Positions 1 to 9,770 are shown, numbered from the stretch's first letter. The stretch: DNA of 64,000 nucleotides from Streptomyces mashuensis (GCF_014654785.1 NZ_BNBD01000001.1:310001-374000), one strand, 5' to 3'. Numbers and translations are program-made. Notes: generated by a model from the sequence alone, not told the origin.

Positions 1-245
1 ATGTGGCGGCCGTGCGGGTGGGCGTAGTCGAGGGGGACGGAGACGGTGCCGCACTCGATGGGTGCGGGCAGGCCCTCGGAGGCGGGGCAGTCGCCGAAGT
101 CGATGCCGTCGGCGGCGGCCTCGTACGCGGCGAGGGCCACCCCGCGCTCCTCGGCGCCGCGCTCGAGGGCGCTGGCGCTGGGCAGACCGGTGAGCCCGGT
201 GAGGATCAGGGAACCCAGGGTTCCGTAGACGGCGGCTGCTCTCAC
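1..245 (-). CDS. Secreted alpha/beta hydrolase (tripeptidyl-aminopeptidase-like), N-terminal fragment
   Basis: Only the first 81 codons are present; the gene continues past the left edge. The likely start is the GTG at 245, preceded by a GGAAAGGGA ribosome-binding site. The protein opens with a short hydrophobic segment ending in a plausible signal-peptidase site (PSASA). It then has a stretch rich in acidic residues with GDCP and the ECGTVSVPLDYA block, which in Streptomyces marks secreted alpha/beta hydrolases of the tripeptidyl aminopeptidase/SlpD-SlpE group. The catalytic Ser-Asp-His region lies outside the window, so activity cannot be judged. It is divergent from the NERD gene across about 210 bp with no other gene visible. 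Confidence 0.75.
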   Translation of the reverse strand, partial: MRAAAVYGTLGSLILTGLTGLPSASALERGAEERGVALAAYEAAADGIDFGDCPASEGLPAPIECGTVSVPLDYAHPHGRH

Positions 246-453
246 TGGGCGGTCCCTTTCCGTTGCCCTGTATGTAATTCGGCAAAAGGGATAATTGGGT
301 CGTCAGTTGGCGAAGTAAAGCACCGGGATCGGATGTCGGCCGCGATGCGCCCGAAGGGACCCAGCGCGGCGCCCGGCGCCGCACGGCCGGCGGCCGGGCC
401 GTGATCGATGGGTTGGCCACCTGGCTTCTGCGGCAAGATGGCGGGAGGGGGTG

Positions 454-1149
454 ATGGGCGTGTGCGAGCGGCCGGACGCGAAGAGGAGCCCGAACGGAAA
501 GCGCTACGACCCCGAGAGGCTCTTCCTCCCCCCGGACGACGATCTCGCCCCCAACCGGCCCGGCGAGACGCTGCGGGTCCGGCTCGACACCTCGCGCACC
601 GGCCGCCTCGGGCTGGTCCTCGCCCGGCTGCTGGGCCGCCGCCCCGTGGAGGACGCCTGGCGGCGGTCACTCGCCGCCGAGCGGCTGGTGGGCGCCGAGC
701 TGGACGGCCTGGCCGCGGCCGGCTGGGAGGTGGTGCACTCCATCGCGCTGCCCGGCGACGCGGTCGTGCCGCACCTCCTCATCGGCCCCGGCGGGGTGTT
801 CTGCGTGGCGCCCGAGCCGGTGCGCGGGGCGCACGCGGAGGTGGGCGAGGAGACGGTACGGGTGGCGGGCGAGCGGCACGGCCGCCCGTGCGTCCGCCGG
901 GTGCGGCAGGCCGCCGCGCGCTGCGCGCCGGTGCTCACCCGCGGCTGCGGCTTCCTGGTGCGGGTGCACCCGGTGCTGGTGCTCGTGGGCGCCGCCGGCG
1001 TCGAGGTGACGCCGGCGCTGGAGGACGTACGGGTCCTGCGGGAGGACGAGGTGGCGGGGCTGGGCGCGCTGGGCGGGGCGCTGCACCCCGACCGGGTCGA
1101 CCGCGTGCACACCGTGGCCCGCAACCGCCGGGTCTGGCTCGCCGCCTGA
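454..1149 (+). CDS. NERD (nuclease-related) domain protein
   Basis: This 231-residue protein has a basic, low-complexity N-terminus. From about residue 75 it shows a region typical of the NERD fold: AERLVGAELDGLAAAGWEVVHS, then HLLIGPGGVFCV, and later a beta-strand run around VHPVLVLVGAAG. NERD domains are distantly related to restriction-endonuclease-like nucleases. In the family the catalytic residues are often poorly conserved, and I cannot confirm a complete active site here. ATG 454 follows GGGAGG closely; GTG 451 is an alternative start. No signal peptide is visible, so it is probably cytoplasmic. Its cellular role is unknown. Confidence 0.7.
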   Translation: MGVCERPDAKRSPNGKRYDPERLFLPPDDDLAPNRPGETLRVRLDTSRTGRLGLVLARLLGRRPVEDAWRRSLAAERLVGAELDGLAAAGWEVVHSIALPGDAVVPHLLIGPGGVFCVAPEPVRGAHAEVGEETVRVAGERHGRPCVRRVRQAAARCAPVLTRGCGFLVRVHPVLVLVGAAGVEVTPALEDVRVLREDEVAGLGALGGALHPDRVDRVHTVARNRRVWLAA

Positions 1150-1170
1150 CGGGGCCGGCCGCGGAGAGGA

Positions 1171-1629
1171 CTACCAGGCGCGCGGCAGGCCGTCGGCCAG
1201 CAGGCGGCGCAGCAGCTCCGCGTCCTGGTCGGTGAGGCCGTCGACGAAGCGGGTGAGGACGACCTCGCGGTCGGCGCGGCCGTCGAGCACCTTGAGCATG
1301 CGCCGGGCGGCGAGGCCGGCCTCGTCGGTCAGCGGCGCGTAGGCGTAGGCGCGGCCGCGCGGGGTGCGGGTGAGCACCTCCTTGGCGTGCAGCCGGGAGA
1401 GGATCGTGACCACCGTGCTGTAGGTCAGCTCGCCGGGGAGCGTGCTCTGCACCTCGCGGGGCGTGAGCGGGGCGCCGGCGCGCTGCAGCGCCGCGAGGAC
1501 CTCGCCCTCCAGCGCGCCGCTCGCGCGGCGGCGCGCGCCCTGGCGCACGACGACGGCCGGTGGGGCGGCCGTGGCGGCGGTCGGTGCAGCGGCCGGGGTG
1601 GCCGTGTCCACGGGCGGGGCCGTTTCCAT
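1171..1629 (-). CDS. BlaI/MecI/CopY-family transcriptional repressor
   Basis: This is a 152-residue winged-helix regulator. After a Pro/Ala-rich N-terminus (about 45 residues) comes the BlaI DNA-binding domain: GALEGEVLAALQ, then LTPREVQSTL, LTYSTVVTILSRLHAKEVL and the wing RGRAYAYAP. A C-terminal dimerisation helix set follows. BlaI proteins repress beta-lactamase and penicillin-binding-protein genes and are usually inactivated by the BlaR1/M56 metalloprotease, but no such protease is adjacent. The gene diverges from a class A penicillin-binding protein, with a TACA-N4-TGTA palindrome in between, so it probably controls that gene and itself. ATG 1629 has only a distant AAGGAA as ribosome-binding site. 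Confidence 0.85.
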   Translation of the reverse strand: METAPPVDTATPAAAPTAATAAPPAVVVRQGARRRASGALEGEVLAALQRAGAPLTPREVQSTLPGELTYSTVVTILSRLHAKEVLTRTPRGRAYAYAPLTDEAGLAARRMLKVLDGRADREVVLTRFVDGLTDQDAELLRRLLADGLPRAW

Positions 1630-1682
1630 CTGTTCTCGTCTGTTCCTTCTACTGCGCCGCCCGCCGGACGGCGGGAGGTATC

Positions 1683-1694
1683 TACAGGAGTGTA
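1683..1694. promoter_or_regulatory. Candidate BlaI operator (TACA-N4-TGTA)
   Basis: A perfect inverted repeat TACA-GGAG-TGTA lies between the divergent BlaI-like repressor (start 1629) and the penicillin-binding protein (start 1798). TACA/TGTA half-sites are the known recognition elements of the BlaI/MecI family. Binding here is inferred from sequence and position only. Confidence 0.5.
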
Positions 1695-1797
1695 AAGGAA
1701 ATGAGGGGAACGTCCGGTAACCCGCCGGATCTCCACATTCCGGCTGTGGCAGACTCCGCTCGAAAGCACGCACGACCAAGGCGGAGGGTGGGCCCAT

Positions 1798-3903
1798 ATG
1801 GCCGGAAGGCGCAGAAGCACGACGCACGCCGGCAAGCCCGCCGCGCCCCGGTCCGCGGGCGGCAGGGCGGGCGCGGCGGCCCGCGGCCGCCGCCGGGCGG
1901 ACCCCGGCCCGCTCGTGGACCGCCTGCCCGCATGGCTGCCACGCCTGCTGCGCCGACTGCGCCCCGCCTACCCCCGCCCCGGCCGCTCCGGCATACGCCG
2001 CTGGATACCGTCCTGGCGCCAGGCCCTCGGCCTCTTCGGCTACGTGACGGGCGCCGTCGTGGTGCTCGTCGCCGTCCTGTACGCCCGCACGGACATACCC
2101 GCCGACCTCAACGCCTTCGCCACCCAGCAGGACAACGTCTACTACTGGGCCGACGGCACCGAGATGGCCCGCACCGGCCCCGTGGACCGGCAGGACACCG
2201 CGCTGGAGAAGGTGCCCGAGAAGGTGCGCTGGGCGGCGCTGGCCGCCGAGAACGAGACCTTCTACTCCGACAGCGGCGTCTCGCCCAGCGGCATGACCCG
2301 CGCCGTCACCAGGATGGTCACCGGCGGCGACACCCAGGGCGGGTCGACCATCACCCAGCAGTACGTGAAGAACGCGTACCTCAACCAGAAGCAGACGCTC
2401 ACCCGCAAGGTCACCGAGATGATCATCGCGGTGAAGCTGGACAACAAGCTCAGCAAGGACGAGATCCTCGAGCGCTACCTGAACACCAGCTGGTACGGGC
2501 GCGGCGCCTACGGCATCCAGCGCGCCGCCCACGCCTACTACGGCAAGGACGTCTCCCGGCTGAACCCCAGCGAGGGCGCCTTCCTCGCCTCCCTCCTCAA
2601 GGGCGCGGCGCTCTACGACCCGGCGCTCGGGCCGAAGAACCACGAGCGCGCCGTGGAGCGCTGGAACTGGATCCTCGACCGCATGGTCGCCATCGGCAAG
2701 CTCTCGCCGCAGGAGCGCGCGGGCTACACCCGCTTCCCCGAGCCGCAGGCCCCGCCCCGGCCCGCCGGCCTCGACGGCCAGACCGGCTACCTCGTCGACA
2801 CCGCCCGCGCCTACGTCACCGCGCACTCCAGCCTCACCGACGCCGACCTCGACCTCGGCGGCTACCAGATCCGCACCACGTTCGAGAAGCCGCGCGTCGA
2901 CGCCCTCGCCAAGGCCGTCGCCGACGCCACCGCCAAGTTCGACCCGGAACGCCGGGAGGCCGACCGGAACGTACGTGTGGGCGCCGCGTCCGTCACCACC
3001 GACGGCCGCATCGTCGCCCTCTACGGCGGGCCCGGCTACCTCAAGCAGGGCTTCAACGACGCCAACTCCTCCGTCGTCCCGGCCGGCACCGCCTTCATGC
3101 CCTTCGTCTACGCCGCCGGGCTCGCCGACGGCGTGCAGCTCACGCGCGGCGGGCCGCGTACGCCCGTCACGCCCGCCACCGTCTACGACGGCGACGACAA
3201 GGTGGCGATCCGTACGCCGGAGGGCCCGTACTGGGACCGCTCCGGGAAGATCGTCAAGACGGCCAACGACGGCGGGAAGTCCTGGGGGAAGGTCACGCTG
3301 AAGGAGGCCCTGGCCCAGTCGGTCAACGGGCCCTTCGTCCAGCTGGGCATGGACGTGGGCCTGGACCGGGTGGGCGACACCGCCGTCCGCACCGGCCTGC
3401 TGGCCGACAGCCTCGGCTCCCGCACCCCCGGCTTCTCCCTCGGTACGAGCACGCCCAGCGCCATCCGCATGGCCGACGCGTACGCGACGTTCGCCGCCAA
3501 GGGGATGCACACCGAGCCGTACTCCGTCGCCCGGCTCAGCCGCAACGGCGACCCGGTGGAGATCGAGAAGCCCACCGCCGAGCGCGCCCTGCCGGCCTCC
3601 GTCGCCGCCGCCGTCGACGACGGCCTCAAGGAGGCCGTGCGCCGCGGCTCCGCGACCGCCGCGCAGGCCGCCGGCGCCGGCACGGCGGGCAAGACCGGCA
3701 CGGCCCCCGACCACAAGTCCGCGTGGTTCGCCGGCTACCGCGACGCGGTGGCCACCGCGGTGTCGCTGTCCCGCATCGACCCCGCGAGCCAGGAGCTCCA
3801 GCCTTTGGACGGCCTCGGCGGCGCCCCGAAGACGGCCCCGCCGAGCACGTACGCCGCGTACCCGGCGGACATCTGGACACGGGCGGTGACGGGGCGGCGG
3901 TAG
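1798..3903 (+). CDS. Class A penicillin-binding protein with degenerate transpeptidase site
   Basis: This 701-residue protein has a basic, Pro/Arg-rich cytoplasmic tail (1-75), one membrane anchor (about 76-97) and a GT51 glycosyltransferase domain. The GT51 domain carries catalytic Glu151 in ENETF, GGSTITQQ, and the KDEILERYLN and YGRGAYGIQ motifs, so lipid II polymerisation looks intact. The transpeptidase domain keeps SVN (508-510) and KTGT (632-635). The expected nucleophile motif GSxFKPF reads GTAFMPF, however: the catalytic Ser is Thr431 and the Lys is Met434. Penicilloyl transfer and cross-linking are therefore probably lost or strongly altered. A GGAGG precedes ATG 1798. A divergent BlaI-type repressor and a candidate operator suggest beta-lactam or cell-wall-stress control. 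It ends before a strong bidirectional hairpin. Confidence 0.9.
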   Translation: MAGRRRSTTHAGKPAAPRSAGGRAGAAARGRRRADPGPLVDRLPAWLPRLLRRLRPAYPRPGRSGIRRWIPSWRQALGLFGYVTGAVVVLVAVLYARTDIPADLNAFATQQDNVYYWADGTEMARTGPVDRQDTALEKVPEKVRWAALAAENETFYSDSGVSPSGMTRAVTRMVTGGDTQGGSTITQQYVKNAYLNQKQTLTRKVTEMIIAVKLDNKLSKDEILERYLNTSWYGRGAYGIQRAAHAYYGKDVSRLNPSEGAFLASLLKGAALYDPALGPKNHERAVERWNWILDRMVAIGKLSPQERAGYTRFPEPQAPPRPAGLDGQTGYLVDTARAYVTAHSSLTDADLDLGGYQIRTTFEKPRVDALAKAVADATAKFDPERREADRNVRVGAASVTTDGRIVALYGGPGYLKQGFNDANSSVVPAGTAFMPFVYAAGLADGVQLTRGGPRTPVTPATVYDGDDKVAIRTPEGPYWDRSGKIVKTANDGGKSWGKVTLKEALAQSVNGPFVQLGMDVGLDRVGDTAVRTGLLADSLGSRTPGFSLGTSTPSAIRMADAYATFAAKGMHTEPYSVARLSRNGDPVEIEKPTAERALPASVAAAVDDGLKEAVRRGSATAAQAAGAGTAGKTGTAPDHKSAWFAGYRDAVATAVSLSRIDPASQELQPLDGLGGAPKTAPPSTYAAYPADIWTRAVTGRR

Positions 3904-3927
3904 CCGGACGGTCCGGAGGCGTTCACG

Positions 3928-3965
3928 TGTGGCACTTCGGCCGGGCGGGAGGCAGAAGTGCCACA
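3928..3965. terminator. Bidirectional terminator hairpin
   Basis: TGTGGCACTTC and GAAGTGCCACA form a perfect 11-bp stem around a 16-nt loop. The hairpin sits between the 3' ends of the convergent penicillin-binding protein and NodB-like genes and could stop transcription from both sides. Confidence 0.7.
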
Positions 3966-3982
3966 GACGGCTGCCGGCCGTC

Positions 3983-5233
3983 CTACTTGAGGAACGTCCT
4001 CCAGTCCGGCGCCTGGGCCGGGTCCAGGCCGCGGAGCTTCTCCAGGACCTTCGGGTCCTGGGCATCGAGCCAGTCGGCCAGCTCCTTGAAGGAGACGCAG
4101 CGCACGTCCTTGCGCGTGCAGACCGTCTTCACGACGTCCTCGACGGCCTTCATGTAGATGCCGCCGTTCCAGTCCTCGAAGTGGTTGCCGACGTACATCG
4201 GGGCGCGGCTGCCGTTGTAGACGCGGTTGAAGCCGTTCAGGTAGCCGTCGCGGGTCAGTTTGCGCCATTCGTCGTACTTTGCCGGGTCGCCCTTGGTGTT
4301 GTCGCCCGACTGGTTGTAGAGGAAGTTGAAGTCCATCGAGAGGACCTGCTTCTCGCTCTTGGGGTACGGCAGCAGCTGGAGCGGGAAGTTCCAGATGCCC
4401 TGGGACTTCGTGGGCCACAGCTGGAAGTCGCCGGGCGAGCTGGCGTCGTAGCGCCAGCCGAACTCCTTCGCCGCCTTCAGCAGGTTCTTCTGGCCCTCCA
4501 GGCAGGGGGCGCGGCCGCCCGCCAGCTCCTTCTTGAAGTCGAACGGCAGCGGCGGCAGGTCCTTCCAGCCGGTGTTCGTCTTCCAGTTCTGCACGAAGGC
4601 GTAGGACTGCTCGATCTCGCTCTTCCACTCCTCCTGCGACCAGTCGCCGCCGCCCTGCTTGCCGCAGAAGTGGCCGTTGAAGTGGGTGCCGATCTCGTTG
4701 CCGTCCTGCCAGGCGGCGCGGAGCTGGCCGAGGGTGTCCTTGATGTGGGCGTCCGTGGCGTACGAGATCGCCGCCTCGCCCGCCGCGTGCTGCGGCGGCT
4801 TGTACAGGCTCGCCTTCGACTTCGGCAGCAGGTACATGCTGCTGAGGAAGAAGGTCATGTGCGCGTTGTTGTCCTTGGCCACCTTCCGGAAGTGCGAGAA
4901 GAGGTGGTCGTCGCCCTCCAGCGCGCCGTCCCAGGAGAACACCACGAACTGCGGGGGCTTCTCGCCGGGCTTCAGCTTCTCCGGCTTCGGCTGGTTCGGC
5001 TGCGGGCCGGTGTACGCGGTGGAGCCGTCCCCGAGGACGTGCACCTTGCCGTCCCAGGACTCCGTGGGCGACGGCGCGGGCGAGGCACCCGTCCCGGCCG
5101 AGGGGGCCGCCGACGCGGCCGCGGGCGTCCCCCCGCCCCCTTCCCCGGAGGCTCGGGTCAGCCCGACGACCAGCGCGACGGCCACGCATATGGAGCTCAG
5201 AGCCGTCACGCCGTACACAGACCTCTTGGACAA
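3983..5233 (-). CDS. Membrane-anchored NodB-like polysaccharide deacetylase-fold protein
   Basis: The preferred start is TTG 5233, after GGGAG with six-nucleotide spacing. This gives 416 residues beginning LSKRSVYGV and directly entering a hydrophobic anchor (VTALSSICVAVALVVGL), then a Gly/Ala/Pro-rich linker. The extracellular part resembles carbohydrate esterase 4: VVFSWDGALEGDD corresponds to motif 1 and GNEIGTHFNGHF to the His-x3-His zinc motif. In motif 1 the usual catalytic-base Asp of FDDG is replaced by Trp, while the metal-ligand Asp remains, so deacetylation is uncertain. An in-frame upstream ATG at 5299 would add 22 Cys-rich residues and is less likely. It is convergent with the penicillin-binding protein. 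Confidence 0.75.
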   Translation of the reverse strand: MSKRSVYGVTALSSICVAVALVVGLTRASGEGGGGTPAAASAAPSAGTGASPAPSPTESWDGKVHVLGDGSTAYTGPQPNQPKPEKLKPGEKPPQFVVFSWDGALEGDDHLFSHFRKVAKDNNAHMTFFLSSMYLLPKSKASLYKPPQHAAGEAAISYATDAHIKDTLGQLRAAWQDGNEIGTHFNGHFCGKQGGGDWSQEEWKSEIEQSYAFVQNWKTNTGWKDLPPLPFDFKKELAGGRAPCLEGQKNLLKAAKEFGWRYDASSPGDFQLWPTKSQGIWNFPLQLLPYPKSEKQVLSMDFNFLYNQSGDNTKGDPAKYDEWRKLTRDGYLNGFNRVYNGSRAPMYVGNHFEDWNGGIYMKAVEDVVKTVCTRKDVRCVSFKELADWLDAQDPKVLEKLRGLDPAQAPDWRTFLK

Positions 5234-5313
5234 CTCGCACTCCCTGGCGCATGTACAAACGTTCAGGGCGTCAGTATCACAGGAGCCTGTGAAGGCCACG
5301 TACCGGCCGGGGG

Positions 5314-5341
5314 GCCGGGCCCCGCCGGAGCGGGGCCCGGC
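5314..5341 (-). terminator. GC-rich terminator hairpin after the LamG gene
   Basis: GCCGGGCCCCGC-CGGA-GCGGGGCCCGGC is a perfect 12-bp stem with a four-base loop. It begins seven bases past the stop codon of the large LamG protein gene on the minus strand. There is no U-tract, as is common in Streptomyces terminators. Confidence 0.65.
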
Positions 5342-5347
5342 GGGCGG

Positions 5348-8300
5348 TCAGCCCTCGACGCCGTAGTACTGCGCCAGGAAGCCGGTCACGTGCTCGGCAT
5401 GCGGGGTCAGCTCCGGCAGGTGCGTGGCCAGGGCGCTGCGGACCGCCGCGGAGAGCTCCGGCAGCCCGGTCGCCGCGCCCTTGATGTACGGGTCGAGGCG
5501 GCGGACGAGCTCGTAGTTGCTCTCCACGTCCAGCTGCCGCATCGCCTTCTCCAGCGGCGCGGCCCCGTCCGCCGTCGTCGGCGGCAGGAGCCGGCTGACG
5601 AACGTGACGCGGTGCATGACCCGCCAGCACGGCGGCTTGCGGTCCGACTGGCGGGCCTGGCGCAGGGCCGCCGCGTTGGGGTCGGTGCCGTTCTCCAGCC
5701 AGGTGGGGTCGACGACCTTGTGGAAGAAGGTGTCGAAGTGCTCGGTGTCCTCGCCGAGGTAGAAGCTGAGGAACCGGTAGGCGTCCACCTTGCCCGGCGC
5801 GTTGACGGGCTTGCCGTCGGCGTCGAAGACGGGCTTGCGGTTGGCGTCGTACTGCTGGACGTTGCCGGACGGCGAGCAGGTGACGTTCAGCCCGAAGGAG
5901 CGGGTGGCCTCCTTGCCGCGGGCCCGGGTGACGGACATGCCGCCGCCGACGGCCGCGTCGAGCTGGGCGTTGATGCCCACGCCCATGATGTCGAACGACG
6001 TGCCGACGGACGCGCCCACCGAGCCGGACAGCGAGTACGAGCCGGAGGTCGTCTCGCTGACGGCGTCGGTGGTCTCGGTCGTCTCGGCGAAGAAGCCGCC
6101 GTCCGCCGTCCAGACGTACGTGTTGACGAGGTCGCGCCGCGAGAAGCCCTCACCGGTGGTGTTGCCGGCGGTGTCCCGGCCCTTGCCGGGAGCGGCGTCC
6201 CCGCCGATCGCGCCGCCCAGGACCCGGCCGGCCCGCTCGGCGGTCGGGTCGGGTGCGTGGGTGTCGGTGGAGACCGTCTCGTAGTAGCCGCGCAGCCGCT
6301 GCTGCTCCCGCTGGATCCGGCGCTTGATGGCGTACGCCTCGCGCGGCTTGTAGTAGCTGTACTCGCCGTGGTCGCGGGCGCCCGCGTAGTCCGGGTCGAG
6401 GACCTTGCCGCGCTCGTCGTAGCCGACCGTGCCGTCCAGGGTGCCCTGCTTGGTGTAGCGGGGGTTGATGGGGAAGGGGACGACGTTCCAGTCCTTGGGG
6501 ATGTCCGGATTGGGCTGGATGCGGTAGGCGACGAGGGAGCCGCTGTGCGCGAGGCGCAGCGCGAAGACGTCGGCGGTCTGGGACTGGACGAGCGCGAAGC
6601 CGGTGTTGACGGGGACGTAGCGGCGGCCGAGCGCCGGGTTGAGCGGCTTCAGCGGGTCCTCCCAGCTGCCCGAGAGATCCACCTTCATCGCCCGCGCGGT
6701 GTTCTCGCCCTGGGAGACGGCCGTCTCGTCGGCCCAGCTGTTGGAGAACTCCAGGCTGCCGCGCACGCTCACCGACACCTTGGCCTTGGCCATGGACTTG
6801 GCGACGCCGAAGCCCAGCGGTGCCGCGATCATCCACATGTCGACATCGACCTCGTTGGACAGGGCGAAGGAGAACGCCGCGTCGACGCTCCGCTCCCTGG
6901 CCGAGGACAGCGAGTGGACGACCTGCTCGGCCTGGGTGAACTCCACCGAGGCGACGCTGTCGTACGTGGCTCTGTCGGGGTCGACGGTGTTGGGCGTGAG
7001 GTTCTCCGACGGCACCGGGGGTGCGCCCTCGATGTAGCCCACGAGCTGGGGGTCGAACTGCACCTGGCCGACCCACTCGCTGATCAGGTCGCCGGCCTTG
7101 TAGCCGGTGACCAGGTGCCAGCGGCCGTCGCGCAGGTAGCCGTACGCGCGCTTGAGTACGCCGGACGCCTCGCCCTTGGCGGTGTACTGCATGTCCGCGT
7201 ACTCGGCGACGGCGGGCGCGCCCGAGATCTTCTCGTGGAAGGGGGTGCGCATGGCGGCCAGGGCCGAGCGGACCTGGGCGGTGTCGCTGGAGACGGGCGC
7301 GGTGGACAGGACGGCGGCGGGGCGGGCCGGCCCGTCGCCGAGGGTGAGGTCGTTGCCGCGCAGGCCCTCGTCCCGGACCAGGTTCGCGCTCTCGTCGGTG
7401 GAGGCGCGGTCGAAGGACCAGTAGGCGATCAGGTCCTCCTTCTCGCCCTTGAGGCGGGTGAAGAGATTGTCGAGGACCTGTTCCTGGGTGCGGGCGGTGC
7501 GCCAGATCCGCACCTCCTCCAGGACACCGTGGAAGGGCTGGGTGGCCTTGCCGTCCTCGAGCCGGGCGCCGAGGGTGAACCGGGTGTCGCCGTAGCCGGC
7601 GAAGTCCTTGAAATTCTTGCCGTCGAGGGGGTCGCAGGCCACGGAGACGCCGTTGCGGTAGATCCGGAAGGCGCTGCCGCGCGGGTCGGGGTTGCGGGTC
7701 CAGCGGGCGCCGCGCAGCCGGGCGGGGTGCGAGCCGGTGGTGTCGGCGGCGGTGTTGCCGGCGTTCTCTGCGAAGCGCCACTGCGCGGTCAGGCCGCGGT
7801 CGCGGGCGGAGACGGGCGTACCGAGCTGTGCCGCATCGCGTGCGACGCCCCACAGCCGGACCTCGGCGACCACACCGGTCAGGAAGCGGGTCTCCAGGCC
7901 CTCGCGCGCCCGGCCGATGTCGAGGGTGCCCGTGTTGCCCTTGGCGCCGGGGCCCTCGTAGCGGGCGGCGCCGGCCTCGCGGCCGTCGATGAAGAACCGG
8001 ATGTCCTGCCACTCCTGGACGTCGACGGACTCCACGAGCTCGACGGTCTGCTTGACGGGCCTGCCGTCCGCCCCCGTGGCGGTGATCTCCTTGTTGCCCT
8101 TGCGCTCCTGCATCGACCGGCCGCTCTTGCGGACGACGGCGAGGCGGTGGAACGTTCCGGCGCCGACGGCCCCGGTGGACGTGAAGCGCACCAGCCTGCC
8201 GTCCGGCTCCTCGAAGCCGAACTCCAGCTTGCCGTCGGGCAGGACGAGCGGCCGGTACGGCACGCTGCCGCCGGAGCCGTCGGCGGTACGGCCCTTGGAG

Positions 8301-9770
8301 AGCAGGCCGTGCGGGGCGCCGAGGGCGGCGACGCGGCAGAAGACCTCGACGGTGAGGTCGCCGGCCATGTCGAGCGCGTCGTTGTCGGCCGCCTCCAGGT
8401 ACGCGCCGTCGGACAGCTCGACGGCCCAGGACTGCTCGTAGGCGGCGGCGAGGTGGGCCCACTCGTGCGGCGGGAAGGAGTCCCGGGTCGCCACCAGCCG
8501 GTCACCGGCGCCGGCGACGATGCGGTAGGTCGTCTCCGCGGTCTGCTTGAGCTCGGCGGTCGTGGTCGTGGTGGTGACGCCGCCGCGCAGGTAGACGTGC
8601 CGGCCCTGGCCGGAGCGGTCCAGGACCCCGGGCTTGTCGCCCACCCGGTCCAGCGGGTCGCCGGAGGGCCAGTAGCCCAGCAGGCCGGGCTCCATGCCGC
8701 TCAGCCGTACGTTCTTGCGGTCCCGGATCTCCGCGGCGGTGCGGGCGGTGCCCCAGAGCCGGACCTCGTCCATCTCCACGGCCGCGTAGTCGGGCACCCA
8801 GCCGCCGAAATGGCTGCCGAAGCTGAAGAGACCGTCTCCCTGGTAGGTGCCCGTGGCGATGCGCCGGTCCTCGGCGACGCCGTCCCGGTAGATCACCTGC
8901 TCCCGGGTGGTCGCGTCGAAGACGCAGGCCCAGTGGTGCCAGCCCGCGAAATCCTGGCCGTGGGTGGTGGTGAGGTCGTCGCCGTGGAAGGCGAAGGTGA
9001 AGGTGCTGGTCTCGCGCCAGCCGATGTGCAGGGAGCCACGGGTGGTGGCGTGCGAGGTGCCGTGGCCGACGACGTACTGCGCCTTGCCGTCCCATTCCCT
9101 GGTGCGCCGCGCCCAGAACTCCACCGTGAAGGACTGGCCCGCGAGGCTGAAGCCCTTCTCGGTCACGGCCACGCCGCTCGTGCCGTCGAAGGCCAGGGCG
9201 GGCACCGCGGTCGCCGCCGGGGCGAGCAGGTCCAGCGTGTACGGGACGTCGCCGGTGCCGGCATGGACGATCCGGGCCGCGCCGGACACCGTCTCGGGGT
9301 TGACCCACGCCTCCAGGGTCAGGTCGCGGGCCACCGCCACCCGGTCCGACTGCTCCTGGGGCAGGGTGAGGACGTTCTGCCGGCCGTCGAAGGAGTACGC
9401 CCGGCCCGGCTGGTCCGCGCGCCAGCGGCAGCCGTGCCCGGCGACGAGGTCCGTGACCTCGCCGAGCGGGACCTCCTGCGCCGTGCCCGGGTCGGCCAGC
9501 ACCAGCCGGGAGCCCGCGGAGAGCGGGACGCCGGGGCGGTTGGAGGAGGCGCGGCGGTGGTCGTGGCGCAGCCGCTGGACGGCCTCGCCGGGCTGCGGCT
9601 CGGGGCCGCCCTCGCCGGCGTCCAGCCGGAGCGTCGTGGCCCCCGCCGCATGGGCGGCCTCCGTGAGGGTCCATGGCGAGGGCCACCGTGGTGCCCTGGT
9701 GACGCACGGTGGTGGTGTGAAGGTAGGCGCGGTCGGAGTAGACCTTCAGTAACTGCTGTTCGCCAGGCAA
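5348..9770 (-). CDS. Giant multi-LamG-domain protein (apparent frameshift near N-terminus)
   Basis: The protein is about 1473 residues if one frameshift is allowed. TTG 9770 follows a good GAGGAG and opens a frame whose first residues are LPGEQQLLKVYSDRAYLHT, with a TTA codon at position 7. Near 9671 the coherent coding sense moves to another frame (TLTEAAHAAGATTLRL), which stays open to 5348; skipping one base at 9671 joins the two. The body contains at least three LamG/concanavalin-like modules, recognisable by LTLEAWVNP, FTVEFWARR, LTVEVFCRV and repeated EVRLWG/EVRIWR closings. The last 600 or so residues are unrecognised and include a Gly/Ser-rich amphipathic beta stretch (SGSYSLSGSVGASVGTSFD). 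No signal peptide or membrane anchor was found. A structural, adhesin-like or toxin-like role is possible but unproven. Confidence 0.7.

Noticed and set aside
1171..4065. Very long open frames antisense to the penicillin-binding protein and the BlaI gene (964 and 865 codons)
   Set aside because: They are Arg/Pro/Gly/Ala-rich shadows that arise from third-position GC bias; only the BlaI part has family motifs.
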